From Tretioscincus oriximinensis (taxonomy: Eukaryota; Chordata; Lepidosauria; Squamata; Gymnophthalmidae), in contig JAJVDF010000019.1 in NCBI GenBank assembly GCA_022410635.1, positions 3,224,101 through 3,288,100 on the forward strand: a stretch of DNA of 64,000 bases, given 5' to 3'. The notes beneath the pieces are model-generated. The model was not told the DNA's origin. It did no database searches and saw only the letters and a program-made list of their open reading frames with translations. A program made the translations under genes and the position numbers. This document shows, piece by piece, positions 60,263 through 64,000 of the stretch (its first letter is position 1; each line of letters begins with the position of its first letter).

Positions 60263-60548
60263 ACATACTTATATGTCACCCTAACAATACAAACAAGAGT
60301 AAAGGAAAAATGAAATGAATATTTTCTGAATGAATACAGTGGTGATAACTGACATACCTCAAGGGAGAAGCCATTCCATAGTCTGTGCCTCTGAGCATGG
60401 ATATTCAGGAATAAAACAATATATACACTGCTTAATTCAGAATACCCAATTGTAGTAGAAAAAGTAAACAACATTTGGGTCAGCCTTAGGTTTACTCATT
60501 TATAATGATTTGATTTAAAATAAATCAATATACAATATGTTTATAAAT

Positions 60549-60754
60549 AGGCTGACCAGATGATCCCTGGGGGGGGGGGGGTTGAAAACCCGTTTTTGGG
60601 GTGCCTCCTGTTTTTTCTGAGGAAAATAAAATTCAAAAACATTTTTTTTTAAAAAAATCTTTTTTTGAAAAAAAAAATCCTCAGAAAAAACTGGGAGGTA
60701 CCTCAAAACCGGGTTTTTAACACACACACCCAAAAGGGGTCATCTGGTCAGCCT
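60549..60754. mobile_element. 206-bp hairpin MITE with 19-bp terminal inverted repeats
   Basis: aggctgaccagatgatccc at the left and its reverse complement at the right (one mismatch). The palindrome continues inward (gaaaacccg.. / ..cgggtttt; ttttttctgagga / tcctcagaaaaaa) to a centre of A and T runs near 60,650. No coding sequence. Confidence 0.75.
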
Positions 60755-63065
60755 CTGTTTAGAAACACAATGCAACAAAAAGATTATTGAAAACTGCTTA
60801 CATATCTGTTAGAAGGCAAATATCAAAAACATTATCTTTAATCTCTTTGTTCGTGTAGTTTAGGTGAAATTGAATTTTTTTACTTACAGTATGATAACAC
60901 CTACACAAAGATGTCACCCGAGGCCTCCTTCTCCTTGTTCTCCTCTTCCTCCTTATTCAGATTACTTAGTTTGCACAGTGTATCCTTGTCTTCCCACATC
61001 AAGCATAAAGATTTATTTGGCTTTTATATTGGTTATAATTTTACTTGGATTATTATATAGAAATGATGGTATATGTTCACCTATTTTGTTTTTATCTAGT
61101 CTTTATTTTTATATTGAGTATTCTTGTCCATTTAATATTCAATTAATTGTCTGAATTGCTCTTATCATTAAAAATGGACTCAGTTCTTATTATTAACCTT
61201 TTAAGTACTGTTTTTTATGTAAAAATATAAAACCAAACACAAACGTCACTATGTGTTTTTAAAAAACTGTAGTGTTATATTATTGCTTGTGTCCAAAGAA
61301 CAGCAATAGACACTTATTTCCAGAATTTTTGCATATAGTTTTGATAAAATCAGCATTTCTCTGTTCAAACAATATCTTAATAAATAAGATTCCTTAACAT
61401 AATTCGAAACATTAATATAATTCACTGTCGACAGCAATGCCAATACCCAGATTTTCTGTGATTTAAGGACGTTCATGTCTTTTCCTATCTATTATTAATG
61501 CTATTATGTTTCAAAAGGTAATATTAGGTGAAAGTATATAAATATATAAATACATTACACATTAAAAAGTTAATTTAGGCTGCAGTCAGATATTTCTCAT
61601 CCCCCAGCAAAAATTCAACTTGCCCAGTTTCTAAATAAATGTATGTTGCATTATTTTGTAAAATTGCTCAAAGAGGTGAGCAAAATATTAGACTTAAGCA
61701 TAAAATTTGTAACAAAATTATACAATAACTACAAAACCCCTTTATTTCTGTAGTTAGTATGATATCCTTTGTTCTTTATGGTATACTCTGTATACTATTT
61801 TTAGGTGTGCAAAATATTATACTCCATACATTCCATCCGTGGCTTTCTTGCAACAAACTTGGTCTTTAGAGACTGTTTTTCAATTCATTGAAGTATTTGC
61901 ATGCTTCTTCTATTGCTCTAGTTCCACTATTTTTTAAAAAAAGTTTGTGATGGATTTTATGTATTTATTTATTATTATTTTTGCAAATACTTTCCACTAA
62001 AATACAGTTAACTTGCCAACTACCTTCTCATATGATCTAAAAGATATAATTGCTTTACAGTAAGTCCACTTCCACATGTAGCCATACGAAGAAGTGTTGA
62101 GAGGCCTGCTGCTGCATGTTAGTGTAGAAGAGCATAGGGCCTACTTGTTCTCAAATATTTTATATGCGCTGGACTGAGCAATAGACAGTAATTGGCTGTC
62201 ATTTTAGTCCCCTTTCCAGGTGTACTAGTGTATGTTAAAGAAGTAGTCGATAATAAGACCACTGTTGGTATATTGGATCATGAAATGTGTGCAGAAAATA
62301 TAGTCTCGTAGCCTTCAGGAGGGTATTTTGGTAGTACTCAGTTGCACTGTCAGAAATGGCACCAGACGTTGTTGCAACACTGAAAAAGATGCAAATTATG
62401 CAAGATTTTCTTTGTTACCTACTTACAGCAACAGCTTGTTGACATTTGGGCTCTATTGTACAAGGTATAATTCAGGAGATCATTGTGCATTACTCACTCT
62501 AAATTACATTCATATTTTTTAAGTTAGTTATGTATGAATTTTTTGATGTATAATGCATAGTTTATTTGATGTATCAACCTTTAAAATATGATCAACTTCT
62601 GATCAATTATTTATGTTTAACATAGCTTTCCTCTTGCTCTTTTAACTCATAACATTTAGCTTATCTGGACTGGGAATAGGTTTCATAGAACTCACACAGA
62701 TTGTTCCTGAGTAAATAATGTACAAGTAGAGTTGTATTATTGCTAGTTAATGTGAGAAAGAAGCCATAAAAATGCTAAAGAGTATTTTGAATTATTATGA
62801 CAATGAATTATTTGTATTTCATTTTTGTGAATGCAAAGTTCAAAATGTATACTTTAGTTCTTTCTGCTTAATGCTATTTCAGCTCAGATCTGTGCTAAGT
62901 CCATATTGTGAACGACATTAATCAAGACTACTACTGTACCATCTGGAAGAAATGATGGCGTATCCACATGTAGATCAGATCTGAACTGAGCATGAATTCA
63001 CCTACAAGAGACTTGGGGAATAGAGATTGTGCATCTGCAAAAAAGTAGACTTAGAAAAGACATAT

Positions 63066-64000
63066 TTGCCGTGGAGGGAAGAGAAGGGAGACCACCCAGT
63101 TGTAAATTGAACATGAGTAATTTATTAACCAGTTAACAATGTTCCAAAAAACCCTGACGCAAACTCGTAACATTAACGCAACCCGAAATCTAAATAACAT
63201 TGATCAGTACTTTTAAAACATAACCCAGAAGTGGAGAGAATTGGGCCATGGCTTGAGTAGGTGTGTGGCCAGGCGCAACAGCTTGGCAGTCNCCCCAGGT
63301 CAGCCACCCGGCCTGACNGGCATCACTGGGCCAGGTCAGCCACCCGGCCTGACCTGCAACCCACTGGGCCACGCCCCGTGACGTGGCCNCATCTGGGCGC
63401 CTGCTCCTCTCAGCGCGGCCGCCCATGCNATACCATCTGCCCAGCTCGGGCCTCGCCAGTAGACCCCATGGTCCACGCCCTCGTGACGTAGGACCNAGGC
63501 TGNCTCCGCCCGGCAGGTCAGCCCCTTTTGTCTAGGCACCCGAGCTGTCCAGCAGCACAAAGCGACCCACCCATANTGTGGGTANTCTTCNGAGGATCAA
63601 AGAGGTTTGTGAGGGCCTTCAAGGATCCGTCCTGTGTATGGCCCACCTCAATGACTCCAAACCTGCATTCAACCTACCGGTCCCCACAGGTAAGCACACA
63701 AGTTCAGAACCCTTTTAGGAAAGGCCCTCCAGCTATGAGGCAGCCATGGGGACCCCTTTCTTCAGGTTTTCTTGGCTCCTGTCGACTTCGCCAAGCTGTG
63801 CCACCGCCAACCCCTCTCAATGCCATGACTGGAAGAAGGAAGAAAATAAAATTAGGGAGGGTAAGGGTGGATTTCGCGCGTCCGAAGGAGAAGGAGGAAG
63901 AGGTGGCTGTCAGAGGGCTTTTTAGCTCTCCGTTGCCAGGAAACCGCGTCCTCCTTTCGTGCCCATTTCCGGGTCAGCGAAAGGAGTCGGCTTCCTAGAT
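63066..64000 (-). mobile_element. Ngaro-family element (copy C), cut by the window end
   Basis: 'ttgccgtggaggg', 'agtaatttattaaccagttaac', 'ccctgacgcaaactcg' and 'cacaagttcagaaccctttt' match copy A in order. From about 63,830 it passes to CpG-rich sequence, perhaps the 5' leader, without recombinase or hydrolase coding, so it may be another deletion derivative. The right end lies outside. Confidence 0.6.
63295..63353. repeat. direct repeat in 3' region of Ngaro copy C
   Basis: A 23-bp unit beginning ccaggtcagccacccggcct at 63,295 and 63,331, period 36; it contains an N between copies. Confidence 0.85.

Larger units (their letters stand above)
43527..64000 (+). other. presumed EYS intron downstream of the third exon
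   Basis: No further EGF or laminin-G-like exon was recognised down to the window end. A weak phase 1-1 exon candidate at 45,743-45,895 is discussed in the findings. The content is AT-rich single-copy-looking sequence plus the mobile elements annotated below. Stretches where I see nothing specific: 44,104-46,819 apart from a CA microsatellite at 46,043-46,062, 54,767-56,760, 57,511-59,150, 59,831-60,548 and 60,755-63,065. Confidence 0.4.

Noticed and set aside
1..64000. CRISPR arrays, operons, rRNA or functional tRNA genes
   Set aside because: No spaced repeat arrays or bacterial gene density. The tRNA-like heads belong to SINEs with repeat bodies and tails.

Overview
This window looks like nuclear DNA of a non-avian reptile, most likely a squamate. 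The evidence is AT-rich intronic sequence packed with CR1, L2 and L1 LINE remains, tRNA-derived SINEs with the squamate-type 'aagccgctttgag ... cggggtataa' tail, and Ngaro/DIRS-type tyrosine-recombinase retrotransposons. No prokaryotic features are present. The species cannot be fixed from the sequence.

The only host coding sequence I can support is three small exons on the + strand (33,275-33,388; 37,801-37,914, possibly starting at 37,792; 43,422-43,526). All have phase 1-1 borders and encode consecutive EGF-like modules. Cysteine spacing and order match, as far as I remember it, a stretch in the N-terminal half of the photoreceptor protein EYS (eyes shut homolog). EYS is a very large gene with huge introns, so the rest of the window is read as EYS intron. 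I saw no other convincing exon.

Layout: 0-19 kb is intron with scattered repeats (AACATAAGA-type interspersed repeat, a 270-bp pyrimidine tract, a tRNA-Lys-like SINE, an antisense CR1, small hairpin MITEs). 19-29 kb holds a GC-rich TATA-bearing unit, a TIR element and two L1 remnants. 30.2-32.7 kb is an internally deleted Ngaro-like element with a CpG-rich 5' end and a 248-codon fused ORF. 32.8-43.5 kb is the exon region, with L2 tails, a TIR element and a 0.92-kb foldback transposon. 41.1-42.2 kb is a CR1/L2 composite. 46.8 kb has two palindromes. 47.8-54.8 kb is a nest: L1 inside L2 inside CR1, abutted by a 4.4-kb Ngaro-like element with decayed gag, RT, RNase H, tyrosine recombinase and SGNH-hydrolase regions. 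56.8-57.5 kb has a 168-bp near-perfect palindrome and SINEs. 59.2 kb and 63.1-64.0 kb carry two more Ngaro-family pieces.

The most notable points are the apparent 9-nt acceptor shift at the second EGF exon, the deletion-derived Ngaro ORF joining a gag-like start to a hydrolase end, the nested LINEs, and several long palindromes. Family names rest on motif recognition by eye and remembered consensus features; no alignment was run.
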